A stretch of 64,000 nucleotides of DNA, taken from assembly GCF_000718255.1 (NCBI RefSeq), contig NZ_JOFJ01000011.1, forward strand, positions 1 through 64,000, written 5' to 3'. This DNA comes from Spirillospora albida (GTDB lineage Bacteria > Actinomycetota > Actinomycetes > Streptosporangiales > Streptosporangiaceae). The position numbers and the translations under genes are program-made. Of this stretch, positions 33,501 to 41,919 are shown piece after piece; the first letter of the stretch is position 1; each line of letters begins with the position of its first letter. The notes under the pieces were generated by a model that worked only from the letters and a program-made list of their open reading frames with translations, did not search any database and had not been told where the DNA came from.

Positions 33501-34388
33501 TCAGTGGAAACGGATGACGGCTGAGAGCGGGCGGTGGTCGGACGCGCGGACGGGCGCGTCCGGCACCGCGCACGACACGCCGGCCGACTTCGAGATGAAC
33601 AGGTAGTCGTTCTTCTCGACGTCCTGGCCGCGCCAGTCCTGCCGGGTCTTCTCGCCGGTGCGGGCGCCGCCGGGCCCCTGGTCGCACTCGTCATAGGCGG
33701 CGTAGAGCGGGTCGAGGACCGGGCTCTCCGGGCGTTCGGCGAGGTCTCCGCCCACGACGACGCGGACCGCGGACCCGGCGAGATTCGCGAGCGCGCGCGC
33801 CTGCCTGCCGCGCCACTCGCCGTCCTCGGCGCTGAACTGCGTCGCGCACACCCGGGCGCTCCAGGACGCGACCTCACCGCACACCGCGACGCGTCCGGCG
33901 CCGGCGGGTGAGGGGAGCGCGACCTGCCGGACGTCCGTGAGCGCCGCCCTGGTGCCGACCGCGACGCCCAGCCTGCCCTGCCCGTTCGCACAGGCGCGGC
34001 CCTTCGGCGCGGGCGCGAAGGCCCAGCTCCAGGTGCCGAACGGGTCGATCTTCTTGAGGCCGTCCACGTGACCGGAGCACACCCGCTGGAGGAACACGGC
34101 GTCCGTCCGGACCCTGCGGCCGCCGACCTCGGTGGCCCGCATCTGCTGCGCGATCTGCCGGGTGAGCTCGGCGGGCCGCGCGCCGAGAGGGCAGCCCGGC
34201 TCGGCGTCACCGCAGACGTTCCAGGTCATCGCGTTGACCGTGACGGTGGACGCCTCGCTCGCGGAGTCGGCGAGGGCGGGTCCGCCACCGGACAGGCCCT
34301 CGATGGCGGCGCCGGCGCCGGCGGCGGTGACCACGGCGGCGGCGGCGCAGACGGAGAGCAGGGGGATCAGGGCGCGGGGGGCTCGCAC
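33501..34388 (-). CDS. Secreted endonuclease/exonuclease/phosphatase-fold protein
   Basis: Protein of 295 residues with a signal peptide (about the first 40 residues, ending in PALADSAS). The EEP fold is indicated by VTVNAMTWNVCGD at the start, VVVGGDLAERP in the middle and PVRASDHRPLSAVI at the end, which carry the metal-binding and catalytic Asn, Asp and Asp-His residues. Some positions differ from classical nucleases (Phe-Leu-Gln replaces the usual Leu-Gln-Glu at DAVFLQRVC), so the metal-binding Glu may be missing and activity is doubtful. Six or more cysteines suggest disulfides. GTG start with GGAG upstream. Confidence 0.75.
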   Translation of the reverse strand: MRAPRALIPLLSVCAAAAVVTAAGAGAAIEGLSGGGPALADSASEASTVTVNAMTWNVCGDAEPGCPLGARPAELTRQIAQQMRATEVGGRRVRTDAVFLQRVCSGHVDGLKKIDPFGTWSWAFAPAPKGRACANGQGRLGVAVGTRAALTDVRQVALPSPAGAGRVAVCGEVASWSARVCATQFSAEDGEWRGRQARALANLAGSAVRVVVGGDLAERPESPVLDPLYAAYDECDQGPGGARTGEKTRQDWRGQDVEKNDYLFISKSAGVSCAVPDAPVRASDHRPLSAVIRFH

Positions 34389-34730
34389 ACGGACTCCAGG
34401 AAAGGGGGTGGATCAGCGGGGTTACGTGGAATCCCACCACATCAAGATCGCGTTCGCCACCGGTTCGCGACCACGCGGTCATCCACGTTACGCGAATTTC
34501 GGCCCCGCACCGCCTCCAGATCAGCCCATCACCAAACCACACCGGCCTAAGTCGTCGTCCGCGACGGCAGGCTGAGCGCAGCCGACTCCTGCGGGGCGCT
34601 CATGGAGCCGAACGTGACCGTGGCCGGACGCCACCCAGTGATCTGATCACGCGTCGGCGGCGTCCGGCTCCCGCAGCGCGTACACCCACGCGAAGGGCTC
34701 GGTCAGAAGTGTGCGGCGCCGCTTCCGCCG
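34389..34730. other. Gene-poor stretch with possible coding debris
   Basis: No intact gene is supported in these 342 bases. On the minus strand short frames look like remains of coding sequence, for example one ending TLLTEPFAWVYALREP before a stop at about 34650, and another of 18 codons starting MSAPQESAALSL. Neither has a ribosome-binding site. The stretch follows a decayed GntR copy, so it may be degraded accessory DNA. Confidence 0.4.
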
Positions 34731-34877
34731 TCAGGCTCGCCCATGGTCGTCCGTGTCGGCGTTCGGGGGTGTGACCACGAACGTCCCTCGCCCCTGAGTG
34801 GTGACGACAAGTCCACGTTGGGAAAGCTCGCGGAGCGCGTCGGCCAGGACGACCGCTGTCCGGGCGGCCCCGCGTGT
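34731..34877 (-). pseudogene. 3' remnant of a second GntR regulator
   Basis: Directly after the stop of the intact GntR gene, in the same frame, 48 codons read as the second half of a GntR winged helix: RGAARTAVVLADALREL followed by SQRGLVVTTQGRGTFVV, then a polar tail and a stop at 34731. This is the standard end of the HTH plus wing of GntR proteins. It has no start codon and lacks the first helices. The likely origin is tandem duplication with deletion. Confidence 0.6.
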
Positions 34878-35111
34878 TCAGGCGGGGAGGACGAACACGC
34901 CGCGGCCGGGGACACCGCGGACCAGTCCGCGCTCCTTGAGGATGCGGACCGCTTCGGCCGCCGTCCGCTGGCTGACGCCGTAAATGTCGGCGAGCTGTGA
35001 GGCGGACGGGATGCGACGCCCGGGTGGGATTTCGCCGGACGCGATCTGCGCGGCGACCGCGTCGGCCACCTGAACCTTGAGCGGGTCGGCCCCTTCAAGA
35101 TCGATGCTCAC
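34878..35111 (-). CDS. Small GntR family regulator
   Basis: Protein of 77 residues consisting only of the GntR winged-helix domain: PLKVQVADAVAAQIASGEI, PSASQLADIYGVSQRTAAEA and RILKERGLVRGVPGRGVFV. No ligand-binding domain is present, as in the short YtrA-like and plasmid-type GntR proteins of actinomycetes. GTG start at 35111; a Shine-Dalgarno sequence is weak. It is divergent from a 96-aa gene and followed by the remnant of a second GntR. Confidence 0.82.
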   Translation of the reverse strand: MSIDLEGADPLKVQVADAVAAQIASGEIPPGRRIPSASQLADIYGVSQRTAAEAVRILKERGLVRGVPGRGVFVLPA

Positions 35112-35250
35112 GGAACGACGGTACCCATGGCAACCTAGTCGTTCAGATGCACACCTGTGCACGCATATGCAAGACTTGGCCCATGTGGTCCGCCCGGCGG
35201 TGCAACGCCGGACGGACCTGAGCCGAACGCCGTAGGAGGGCGAACGACCC

Positions 35251-35541
35251 ATGCTTCCTGACTCTAAGGCGCGCTTGGACGCGCTGGGGACCGTTCTGCG
35301 TGCGCACGGGATGCGGGCCTGGATGACGCCGGACGGGCTGCACGTCGAGAACCCGCGGGCGGCCGGGTGCTGCTCGCTGCACCCGGGCGTCGTCCTGACG
35401 GCGGAGCCGCGCCAGGATGACGCGGGGCGGACGTGGTTCTGGGTCGGGCAGCGGCGCCCCCTCGCCGAGGCCGATCACATCCCGGACGCCGTGACCACCG
35501 TGAAGGCGCTGCTGAGCGCCGGGCCGGAGGTGGCGCCGTGA
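35251..35541 (+). CDS. Hypothetical protein, 96 aa
   Basis: Small soluble protein with no family I recognise. It has RLDALGTVLRAHGMRAWMT near the start and TWFWVGQRRPLAEADHIPD near the end. ATG start with GAGGG upstream. Divergent from the GntR gene across 139 bp and coupled to a 42-codon gene by a 4-bp overlap, a compact pair common in actinomycete accessory regions beside small GntR and HATPase genes. Confidence 0.65.
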   Translation: MLPDSKARLDALGTVLRAHGMRAWMTPDGLHVENPRAAGCCSLHPGVVLTAEPRQDDAGRTWFWVGQRRPLAEADHIPDAVTTVKALLSAGPEVAP

Positions 35542-35666
35542 TCGCGCTCGTCACGACGTCGATCGGCGCGGTCGCGCTGCTGACCGCGGCGTCCGCGGCG
35601 TCCGCGGCGGCGTTCACGGTGGGACGCCGACCCCGGTACGTCGGGCGGCACCGCACCCGGTTCTGA
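35538..35666 (+). CDS. 42-aa single-helix membrane peptide
   Basis: Open frame of 42 codons starting with a GTG that overlaps the previous stop (GTGA). It has an N-terminal hydrophobic helix (LVTTSIGAVALLTAASAASA) and a basic C-terminus, RRPRYVGRHRTRF. The overlap, layout and codon use support coding. Function unknown. Confidence 0.5.
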   Translation: MIALVTTSIGAVALLTAASAASAAAFTVGRRPRYVGRHRTRF

Positions 35667-35759
35667 GCGTTCCCGCCGCGGCTGTACGTCCGGCTCGATC
35701 CGGGGTGGTGCACAATCGTCCGGAGTGTCGAGGAGGCGCCGGGGGAACGGAGGGGCGTC

Positions 35760-37979
35760 TTGCCGGAGGCGGTCGAGGAGGCCACCGCCCCGTCGCGGGC
35801 GCGGCTGATCGTCGGCCTGGTGATGGGAGCGTTCGCGGGCGTGTACGCGCTGGCCGCGCCTTCACGCGCCCATGGCCTGGCCGGCGTCGCATTGTCGGTC
35901 GCGCTGGTGACCGGTGTCCTCGTGCTGCAGCTCGCATGGTTGGCGCCCGGAGTGGCCGGTCGGCAGCGCGTGCTCGGGACGGTCCTCCAGGCGGCCTGCG
36001 CGTACACGGGCGTCCTCGCTTTCGGGACGTCGGTGGCGATGCTCGGCTTCGTCGGCGCGTCGCTGCTGCTGGCGGGCGCGTGGCCCCTCACGGTCGCCGT
36101 GGTCGCGAGCGCCGCCGTCATCGAGGCGTGGCGGGACGGCGCGGCCGCGGACGCGACGATCACGACGGTCCTGCTCGTCCTGATGCTTTACGGGCTGGTG
36201 AAGCTCACCGCCCGGGTGGACGACGCGGCGGCGGCGCGGCTTCCGCTCACGATGGCGGCGGTCGCCCGGGAGCGGCTGCGGATCACCGCCGAGCTGAACG
36301 AGGGCCTCGGGCACGGACTGACCACGATCTCGGAGGGCAGCCGCCGGGCACTGGACCGTCCGGAGGACATCGGCGAGGTCCTGGACGCGGCGCGGCGGTC
36401 CCTGAACGACGCGCGGGCCGCGGCGGCGGACTTCCGGAGCATGTCGCTGGCCCCGGAGATGTCGGCGGCGCGGGCCATGCTCGGCGCGGCGGGCGTCGAC
36501 GCGGACGTTCGCACCGGTCACCTCGAGCCCCTGGGACCGGCGGGGGCACTGCTGGCGACCGTCCTGCGCGAAGCGGTCACCGGCGTCGTGCGGGAGGGCA
36601 CGGCGCGGCACTGCGTCATCGAGACGTCGGAGAGCAAGGGCGCGGTACGGCTGCGCGTCGTCAACGACGGTGTCCGGACGGCGGCGCGCGGAGAGGAGGG
36701 GATGCTCGACGCGGCCGAACGGCTCCGCGCGGCCGGCGGCACGCTCACCACGGAACTCCGCGACGACGGGCGCTTCACGGTCGACGCGACCCTGCGGGCA
36801 GGGGACCGTCGCGTCCCCGTGCCGGATCCGGGTGCCTACCGTATGACGGTCGCGCTGCTGGCGGCGGTCTTGGCGGGCTTCATGGTGAAGGCGCTGCTCA
36901 GCGTCCCCTGGGGCTGGCAAGGGCCCGCGATCACGGCCGCCCTGCTCGCGACGGGCGCTCTGCGCCTCCGCTGGCCGGGCCGGGCCGGTGACGAGGTGAC
37001 CGGTGTGCGGCCGGGCGGTGGCCGGTGGGCGGGGCGGCTCGGGATGAGGATGCGGGGTGGGCGTGTCCGGGCATGGGTGCCGGTGGCTCAGGTCGGGCTG
37101 AGCTTCGCCCCCGCCATCGTGTTCGGGACGTCCTGGCTCGGGGTGCCCGGGTTCCTGGTGGGGTCGTTCCTCGCGGGCATGCCGCAGCGGGTCGCGGTTC
37201 CGCTGGTGCTGGGGACGATGGCGGGGGTGGGGGTGTGCGCCGGGCTGCTCCGGCAGGGGGCGGCGGTCACCGTCAACCTCGTGTTCGGGACGCTGGTCTC
37301 CGCCCTGGTGGTGTACGGGCTGGTTCGGCTGGCGCGGCTCGTCCGGGACCTGCGGGAGGCGGGGGAGGAACTCGCCCGCGCGGCGACCGTCCAGGAGAGG
37401 CTGCGGGCCGCGCGTGACCTGCACGACCTGCTGGGGCACAGCCTCGCCGCGATCCTGCTCAAGTGCGAGCTGGCGCGGAGGCTGGCCGCCGTCGATCGGG
37501 ACCGGGCGAGGGCGGAGCTCGCGGAGGTCGTCGGCATGGCGGAGCGCGCCCGGCAGGACCTGCGGACCGCCACCGGCGGCGGCGCCGAGCTGTCGCTGGA
37601 CGCGGAGATCGGCTCGGCGTGTTCGGTGTTCACGGCGGCGGGGGTGAGCGTCGAGGCGGACGCCGGGCACGGCGCCGTCGAACCGCGGGTCTCGGCGTTG
37701 CTGAGCACGGTGCTGCGGGAGGCGGTCACCAACGTCCTCCGCCACAGTGCGGCCCGGCACTGCACCATCGTCACGGAACGGGACGGCGGGGTCGTCCGGC
37801 TCACCGTCGAGAACGACGGGCTCGATCCGGGTGCGCCGCCCACGCCCCCCGGCTCCGGCATCGGCAACCTGGCCACCCGGCTCGCCGCGGTCGACGGAAC
37901 GCTCAGCGCGCGGGCCGACGGTCACGGCGGGTTCCGTCTGATCGCGGCCGTACCGGTCGAGGCGGACGCGGCCCGCTGA
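35760..37979 (+). CDS. Fused tandem histidine kinase: pseudokinase half plus active NarL-type kinase half
   Basis: Protein of 739 residues made of two homologous halves, each with membrane helices, a HisKA_3-like region and a HATPase region. The C-terminal half is canonical: phospho-acceptor His555 in RDLHDLLGHSLAAI, N-box Asn658 in REAVTNVLRHS, and GSGIGNLATRLAAVDG. The N-terminal half has lost these: Asn180 replaces His (ELNEGLGHGL), Gly275 replaces the N-box Asn (REAVTGVVREG), and the glycine box reads EEGMLDAAERL. It should be catalytically dead. TTG start with GGAGGGG upstream. The cognate NarL regulator converges 18 bp downstream. Confidence 0.85.
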   Translation: MPEAVEEATAPSRARLIVGLVMGAFAGVYALAAPSRAHGLAGVALSVALVTGVLVLQLAWLAPGVAGRQRVLGTVLQAACAYTGVLAFGTSVAMLGFVGASLLLAGAWPLTVAVVASAAVIEAWRDGAAADATITTVLLVLMLYGLVKLTARVDDAAAARLPLTMAAVARERLRITAELNEGLGHGLTTISEGSRRALDRPEDIGEVLDAARRSLNDARAAAADFRSMSLAPEMSAARAMLGAAGVDADVRTGHLEPLGPAGALLATVLREAVTGVVREGTARHCVIETSESKGAVRLRVVNDGVRTAARGEEGMLDAAERLRAAGGTLTTELRDDGRFTVDATLRAGDRRVPVPDPGAYRMTVALLAAVLAGFMVKALLSVPWGWQGPAITAALLATGALRLRWPGRAGDEVTGVRPGGGRWAGRLGMRMRGGRVRAWVPVAQVGLSFAPAIVFGTSWLGVPGFLVGSFLAGMPQRVAVPLVLGTMAGVGVCAGLLRQGAAVTVNLVFGTLVSALVVYGLVRLARLVRDLREAGEELARAATVQERLRAARDLHDLLGHSLAAILLKCELARRLAAVDRDRARAELAEVVGMAERARQDLRTATGGGAELSLDAEIGSACSVFTAAGVSVEADAGHGAVEPRVSALLSTVLREAVTNVLRHSAARHCTIVTERDGGVVRLTVENDGLDPGAPPTPPGSGIGNLATRLAAVDGTLSARADGHGGFRLIAAVPVEADAAR

Positions 37980-37997
37980 CAGTGCTCTCGCAGGCGG

Positions 37998-38603
37998 TCA
38001 GAGCCAGCCGGCCTTCTCGGCTATCCGGGCGGCGTCGGTCCGGTTGCGGGCGTGGAGCTTGGTGACGACGGCCGTCAGGTAGTTGCGGACCGTGCCCGCG
38101 GACAGGTGCAGGCGTGCGGCGATCTCCTGCGCCTCGGCCCCTTCGGCGGCGAGGCGTAGGACGTCCGTCTCGCGCGGGGTGAGGGGGTTGTCGGCGAGGT
38201 CCCAGGCGGTGAGGGCGAGTTGCGGGTCGAGGACGCGTTCGCCCGCCGCGACCCTGCGGATGCCGGCGGCGAGCTCGTCCGGCGGGACGGTCTTCAGCAG
38301 GAACCCGCGGACGTGCGCCGTCAGGGCGCGGCGCAGGTGGCCTGGCTTGCCGTGGCCGGTGAGGATCAGCGTCGCGATGCCGGGGAGGGCCTCGTGCAGG
38401 GCGGAGGCGGCGGTGAGGCCGTCGGCGCCGGGCATGTCGACGTCGAGGACGGCGACATCGGGACGGGCGGCGCGCGCGGCCGGCAGCACCTCGTCGCCGC
38501 GGTCCACCTCGGCGACGACGGTGAGATCGGGCTCCAGCGACAGCAGGGCCGCGAGGGCGCCGCGGACGACATGGTGGTCGTCCGCGAGAAGCACCTTGAT
38601 CAC
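37998..38603 (-). CDS. NarL/FixJ-family response regulator
   Basis: Protein of 201 residues: receiver domain with DDHHVVRGALAALL, phospho-acceptor Asp in VAVLDVDMPG (~residue 54) and Lys in GFLLKTVPPDEL, then a LuxR-type HTH with LTPRETDVLRLAAEGAEAQE and LHLSAGTVRNYLTAVVTKL. GTG start. It is convergent with the double kinase and divergent from an ABC transporter operon, with a palindrome in the 98-bp gap. Probably the partner of the double kinase and regulator of the transporter. Confidence 0.92.
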   Translation of the reverse strand: MIKVLLADDHHVVRGALAALLSLEPDLTVVAEVDRGDEVLPAARAARPDVAVLDVDMPGADGLTAASALHEALPGIATLILTGHGKPGHLRRALTAHVRGFLLKTVPPDELAAGIRRVAAGERVLDPQLALTAWDLADNPLTPRETDVLRLAAEGAEAQEIAARLHLSAGTVRNYLTAVVTKLHARNRTDAARIAEKAGWL

Positions 38604-38617
38604 CTCATATGTCTATC

Positions 38618-38635
38618 TCATGGGTGCGCCCATGA
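38618..38635. promoter_or_regulatory. Palindrome between the regulator and the ABC operon
   Basis: TCATGGG-TGCG-CCCATGA, perfect 7-bp arms with a 4-bp spacer, lies 15 bp upstream of the response regulator start and 67 bp upstream of the ABC operon. The position suggests a binding site for the NarL regulator or another factor; this is inference. Confidence 0.4.
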
Positions 38636-38701
38636 CCAGATCACGGGTGCTCGGTGATCCCGTCTCTGGTCCGTGAACACGCAGGTCAGAACACTTGAGA
38701 C

Positions 38702-39433
38702 ATGGACGAAGCGGTGCGCTTGGACGCGGTCAGCAAGGTCTACGGCAAGGGGAGCGGCGCCGTGGCGGCGCTGCGGGAGGTGACGATCGGGCTCCCGCGT
38801 GGACGGTTCACGGCCGTGATGGGCCCGTCCGGATCGGGGAAGAGCACGTTCCTGCACTGCGCGGCGGGGCTGGACGCTCCCACGTCCGGCACGGTGCGGC
38901 TGGGCGGGACGAGGCTCGACGGCATGAACGAGACCCGGCTCACGGAGCTGCGAAGGGAGCGGGTCGGTTTCGTCTTCCAGGCGTTCAACCTGGTGCCGTC
39001 CCTGACGGTCGAGCAGAACATCACCCTGCCGATGAGGCTGTCCCGGACGAGGGTCGACAAGAAGTGGCTGAACGGTGTCATCGACCGGGTCGGCCTGAGG
39101 GAGCGGACACGGCATCGCCCGGCCGAGCTCTCCGGCGGGCAGCAGCAGAGGGTCGCGATAGCCCGCGCCCTGGTGACCCGGCCCGATGTCGTGTTCGGCG
39201 ACGAGCCGACAGGCGCGCTCGACACGATGACGGCCCGCGACGTGCTCACCCTTCTGCGCGAGACCGTGGACGGCCTGGGCCAGACCGTCGTGATGGTCAC
39301 GCACGATCCGGTCGCCGCCTCCTACGCCGACACGGTGCTGTTCCTCGCGGACGGACGGATCGTGGATTCGCTGGACGCCCCGTCCAGCGACAGGGTCGCC
39401 GCCCGCATGACCCGTCTGGGGGCGTGGACGTGA
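38702..39433 (+). CDS. ABC transporter ATP-binding protein, MacB/LolD type
   Basis: ATPase of 243 residues: Walker A GPSGSGKSTFLHCAAGL, Q-loop VFQAFNLVPSLTVEQN, signature ELSGGQQQRVAIARAL, Walker B VVFGDEPTGALD and the H-loop MVTHDP. The pattern is that of the MacB/LolD/FtsE subgroup, which works with FtsX-type permeases to move or release molecules at the outer face of the membrane. Its stop overlaps the permease start region (GTGATG). It is divergent from the NarL regulator. Confidence 0.93.
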   Translation: MDEAVRLDAVSKVYGKGSGAVAALREVTIGLPRGRFTAVMGPSGSGKSTFLHCAAGLDAPTSGTVRLGGTRLDGMNETRLTELRRERVGFVFQAFNLVPSLTVEQNITLPMRLSRTRVDKKWLNGVIDRVGLRERTRHRPAELSGGQQQRVAIARALVTRPDVVFGDEPTGALDTMTARDVLTLLRETVDGLGQTVVMVTHDPVAASYADTVLFLADGRIVDSLDAPSSDRVAARMTRLGAWT

Positions 39434-41868
39434 TGATCCTCGCCACTCTCCGGCACCGGAAGGCGGGCTTCGCGGGGGCGTTCGTCGCGCTGCTGTGCGC
39501 GGCGGCCCTCGTGTGCGCGTGCGGCGTGCTGCTCGACACCGGCCTTCGCGGCTCCGTCGAGCCCGAACGGTTCGCGGGGGCGCCCGTCGTGGTGACCGGC
39601 GACCAGTCCGTCCACCAGACGAAGGTGAAGAAGAAGGGCAAGGTGAAGCACAAGGCGAAGCCGATCGCCGAGCGTGCCTGGCTGCCCGCGTCGGTGGCCG
39701 ACCAGGTCCGCGCCGCGCGGGGGGCGCACCGCGTGGTCACCGACGTGGTCTTCCCGGCCGAGGTCCCCGGCGGGCCGGACGCGTCGTGGGGGCACGGGTG
39801 GGAGTCCGCCGCGCTGACCCCGTTCACCCTGCGGGAGGGGCGCGCGCCCGCTGCCGACGACGAGATCGTGATCGACGCCGCCACGGCTCGGGACGCGGGT
39901 CTCCGGGTCGGCTCGCGGGTGAACGTCGCGTCCGCCCTGCCGGGCGTGTACCGGGTCGTCGGGGTGACGGCGCAGTCGCTCCCGTCGCAGGCGGCGATCT
40001 TCTTCTCCACCGCGCGGGCGGCGCGCCTGGCCGGGCGTCCCGGCATGGTCGCCGCCATCGGCGCGTCCGGCGACCCGGAGGCGATCGCGGACGCGGTGCG
40101 CGGCACCGGCGCCACCGTCCACACCGGGAAGGACCGGGGCAGGGCGGAGTTCCCCGGCGCCGAACGGTCCCGCATCAAGCTGATCAGCATGGGCGGCGCG
40201 CTCGGCGGGACGGCGCTGCTCGTCGCGGTCCTCGTCGTCGCCGGGACGTTCGCGCTCTCCGTCCAGCAGCGGGAACGGGAGATCGCGCTGCTGCGCGCCG
40301 TCGCGGCCACGCCGCGCCAGGTCCGGCGGATGATCGGACGCGAGGCGCTGCTCATCGGCCTCGTCGCCGGTCCGCTCGGCGCCGCCGCCGGGCTCCCGCT
40401 CGCCTTCCGGCTCCGCGACGAGTTCCGCGGACTGGGCGCGCTGCCGCCCAACCTCGACCTCGTCGTCAGCCCGTTTCCCTTGGCCGCCGCGATCGCCGCG
40501 ACCCTCGCCGCCGCGTTCGCCGCCGCCCGGATCTCGGCGCGCCGCACATCCCGCGTCCGCCCCGTCGAGGCCCTCGGCGACGCGGCGCTGCGCCCGGCCC
40601 GGCTCGGCGTCGCCCGGACGTTCGCGGGGGGCGCGGCGCTCGCGGTCGGCGCCGTCCTGACGATCGTGCTGTCCGCGCTGAACACCGAGGCCGCGTCCAG
40701 CCCCGTGACGATGCTGACCGCCCTCGCCTGGACGATCGCCATCGCGCTCCTCGGCCCCGCCATCGCCCGCGCCGCGATCGCCGTCCTCGCCCGGCCGCTG
40801 CGGCTCCTGCCGGTGGCCGGGCACCTCGCCGCCGCGAATCTCACCACCGGCGCACGCCGCATCGCGTCCGTGATCACGCCGCTGACGCTGATGATGGGCC
40901 TGACCGCCACGATCCTGTTCGTCCAGACCACGATGGGCCACGCCGCGACGCGCGAGGCCGCCGACGGCACGCTCGCCGCACGCGTCCTCGGCCCGAAGGT
41001 CCCGCACGGCGTCGCGGACGGGCTGCGCCGCACGCCGGGCATCACGGCCGTGACCGAGGTGGTGCGGAGCACCGTCCGCGTCGGCCTGGCGAACCACAGC
41101 GTTCAGGGGGTCACGCCCGCCGGCCTGCACCGCACCATGGACCTGGACGTCCGCACCGGCTCACTGAAGGATCTCGGCCCGTCCACCATCGCGGTCAGCG
41201 CGAACGCCGCCGCCCGTCTGGGCGTCCGTCCCGGTGACCGGCTCGCCCTCACCCTCGGTGACGGCACCCCCGCCGACCTGGAGGTCATCGCCGTCTACGG
41301 CCGGGGTCTCGGCTTCGGCGACCTCACCGTCGCCCGCGACCTGCTGGCCGCCCACGTCGACGACCCGCGTGGCACCGTCCTGGTCTCCGGCACGGCGGCC
41401 GCGCTACGCGAGATGGAGAGGGCCACCGGGCCGCGCGCGACGGACGCGGGCACCGCCGCGCGGCAGCAGGCGGCCCCGAACGCCGAGGTCAACTACGTGG
41501 CCATGGGGCTGATCATCGCGTTCACGGCGATCGCCGTGGTGAACACCCTGGCGATGGCGACGTCCGACCGCGCCCGGGAACTCGCCCTGCTCCGCCTGGT
41601 CGGCACCACCCGCCGCCAGATCATGCGGATGCTCGGCCTGGAGACCCTGGCGATCGTCCTCATCGCCGCCGTCCTCGGCACCGCGATCGCGTTCGTCACC
41701 CTCACGGCGTTCGGCAAGGGCATGACGGACGGAGCGCCCCACATCCCGCCGCTGACCCATCTGGCCGTCCTCGGGGGCGCCGCCGCGCTCGCCCTCCTGG
41801 CCACGGCCCTTCCCGCCCGCCTGGCCATGGCCCCCCGCCCCGCCGACACCCTCACCACCGGGGAATGA
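39433..41868 (+). CDS. FtsX/MacB-type ABC transporter permease
   Basis: Permease of 811 residues with two FtsX domains. The N-terminal helix (FAGAFVALLCAAALVCACGVLL) is followed by a large extracellular region that includes a lysine-rich strip, KVKKKGKVKHKAKP (about residues 60-75). FtsX signatures include QQREREIALLRAVAATPRQVRRM and RARELALLRLVGTTRRQIMRM, the two repeats of the ALLR motif. The ATG at 39433 overlaps the ATPase stop (TGATG). Such systems export or detoxify lipids and peptides; the substrate is unknown. Confidence 0.9.
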   Translation: MILATLRHRKAGFAGAFVALLCAAALVCACGVLLDTGLRGSVEPERFAGAPVVVTGDQSVHQTKVKKKGKVKHKAKPIAERAWLPASVADQVRAARGAHRVVTDVVFPAEVPGGPDASWGHGWESAALTPFTLREGRAPAADDEIVIDAATARDAGLRVGSRVNVASALPGVYRVVGVTAQSLPSQAAIFFSTARAARLAGRPGMVAAIGASGDPEAIADAVRGTGATVHTGKDRGRAEFPGAERSRIKLISMGGALGGTALLVAVLVVAGTFALSVQQREREIALLRAVAATPRQVRRMIGREALLIGLVAGPLGAAAGLPLAFRLRDEFRGLGALPPNLDLVVSPFPLAAAIAATLAAAFAAARISARRTSRVRPVEALGDAALRPARLGVARTFAGGAALAVGAVLTIVLSALNTEAASSPVTMLTALAWTIAIALLGPAIARAAIAVLARPLRLLPVAGHLAAANLTTGARRIASVITPLTLMMGLTATILFVQTTMGHAATREAADGTLAARVLGPKVPHGVADGLRRTPGITAVTEVVRSTVRVGLANHSVQGVTPAGLHRTMDLDVRTGSLKDLGPSTIAVSANAAARLGVRPGDRLALTLGDGTPADLEVIAVYGRGLGFGDLTVARDLLAAHVDDPRGTVLVSGTAAALREMERATGPRATDAGTAARQQAAPNAEVNYVAMGLIIAFTAIAVVNTLAMATSDRARELALLRLVGTTRRQIMRMLGLETLAIVLIAAVLGTAIAFVTLTAFGKGMTDGAPHIPPLTHLAVLGGAAALALLATALPARLAMAPRPADTLTTGE

Positions 41869-41879
41869 CCGCACACCGC

Positions 41880-41913
41880 GGACGGCCACCGCCGGTCGTG
41901 GCGGTGGCCGTCC
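41880..41913. terminator. Bidirectional hairpin terminator
   Basis: GGACGGCCACCGCC (41880-41893) and GGCGGTGGCCGTCC (41900-41913) form a perfect 14-bp stem between the ABC operon and the convergent EF-Tu gene. Confidence 0.8.
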
Positions 41914-41919
41914 TCGGTG

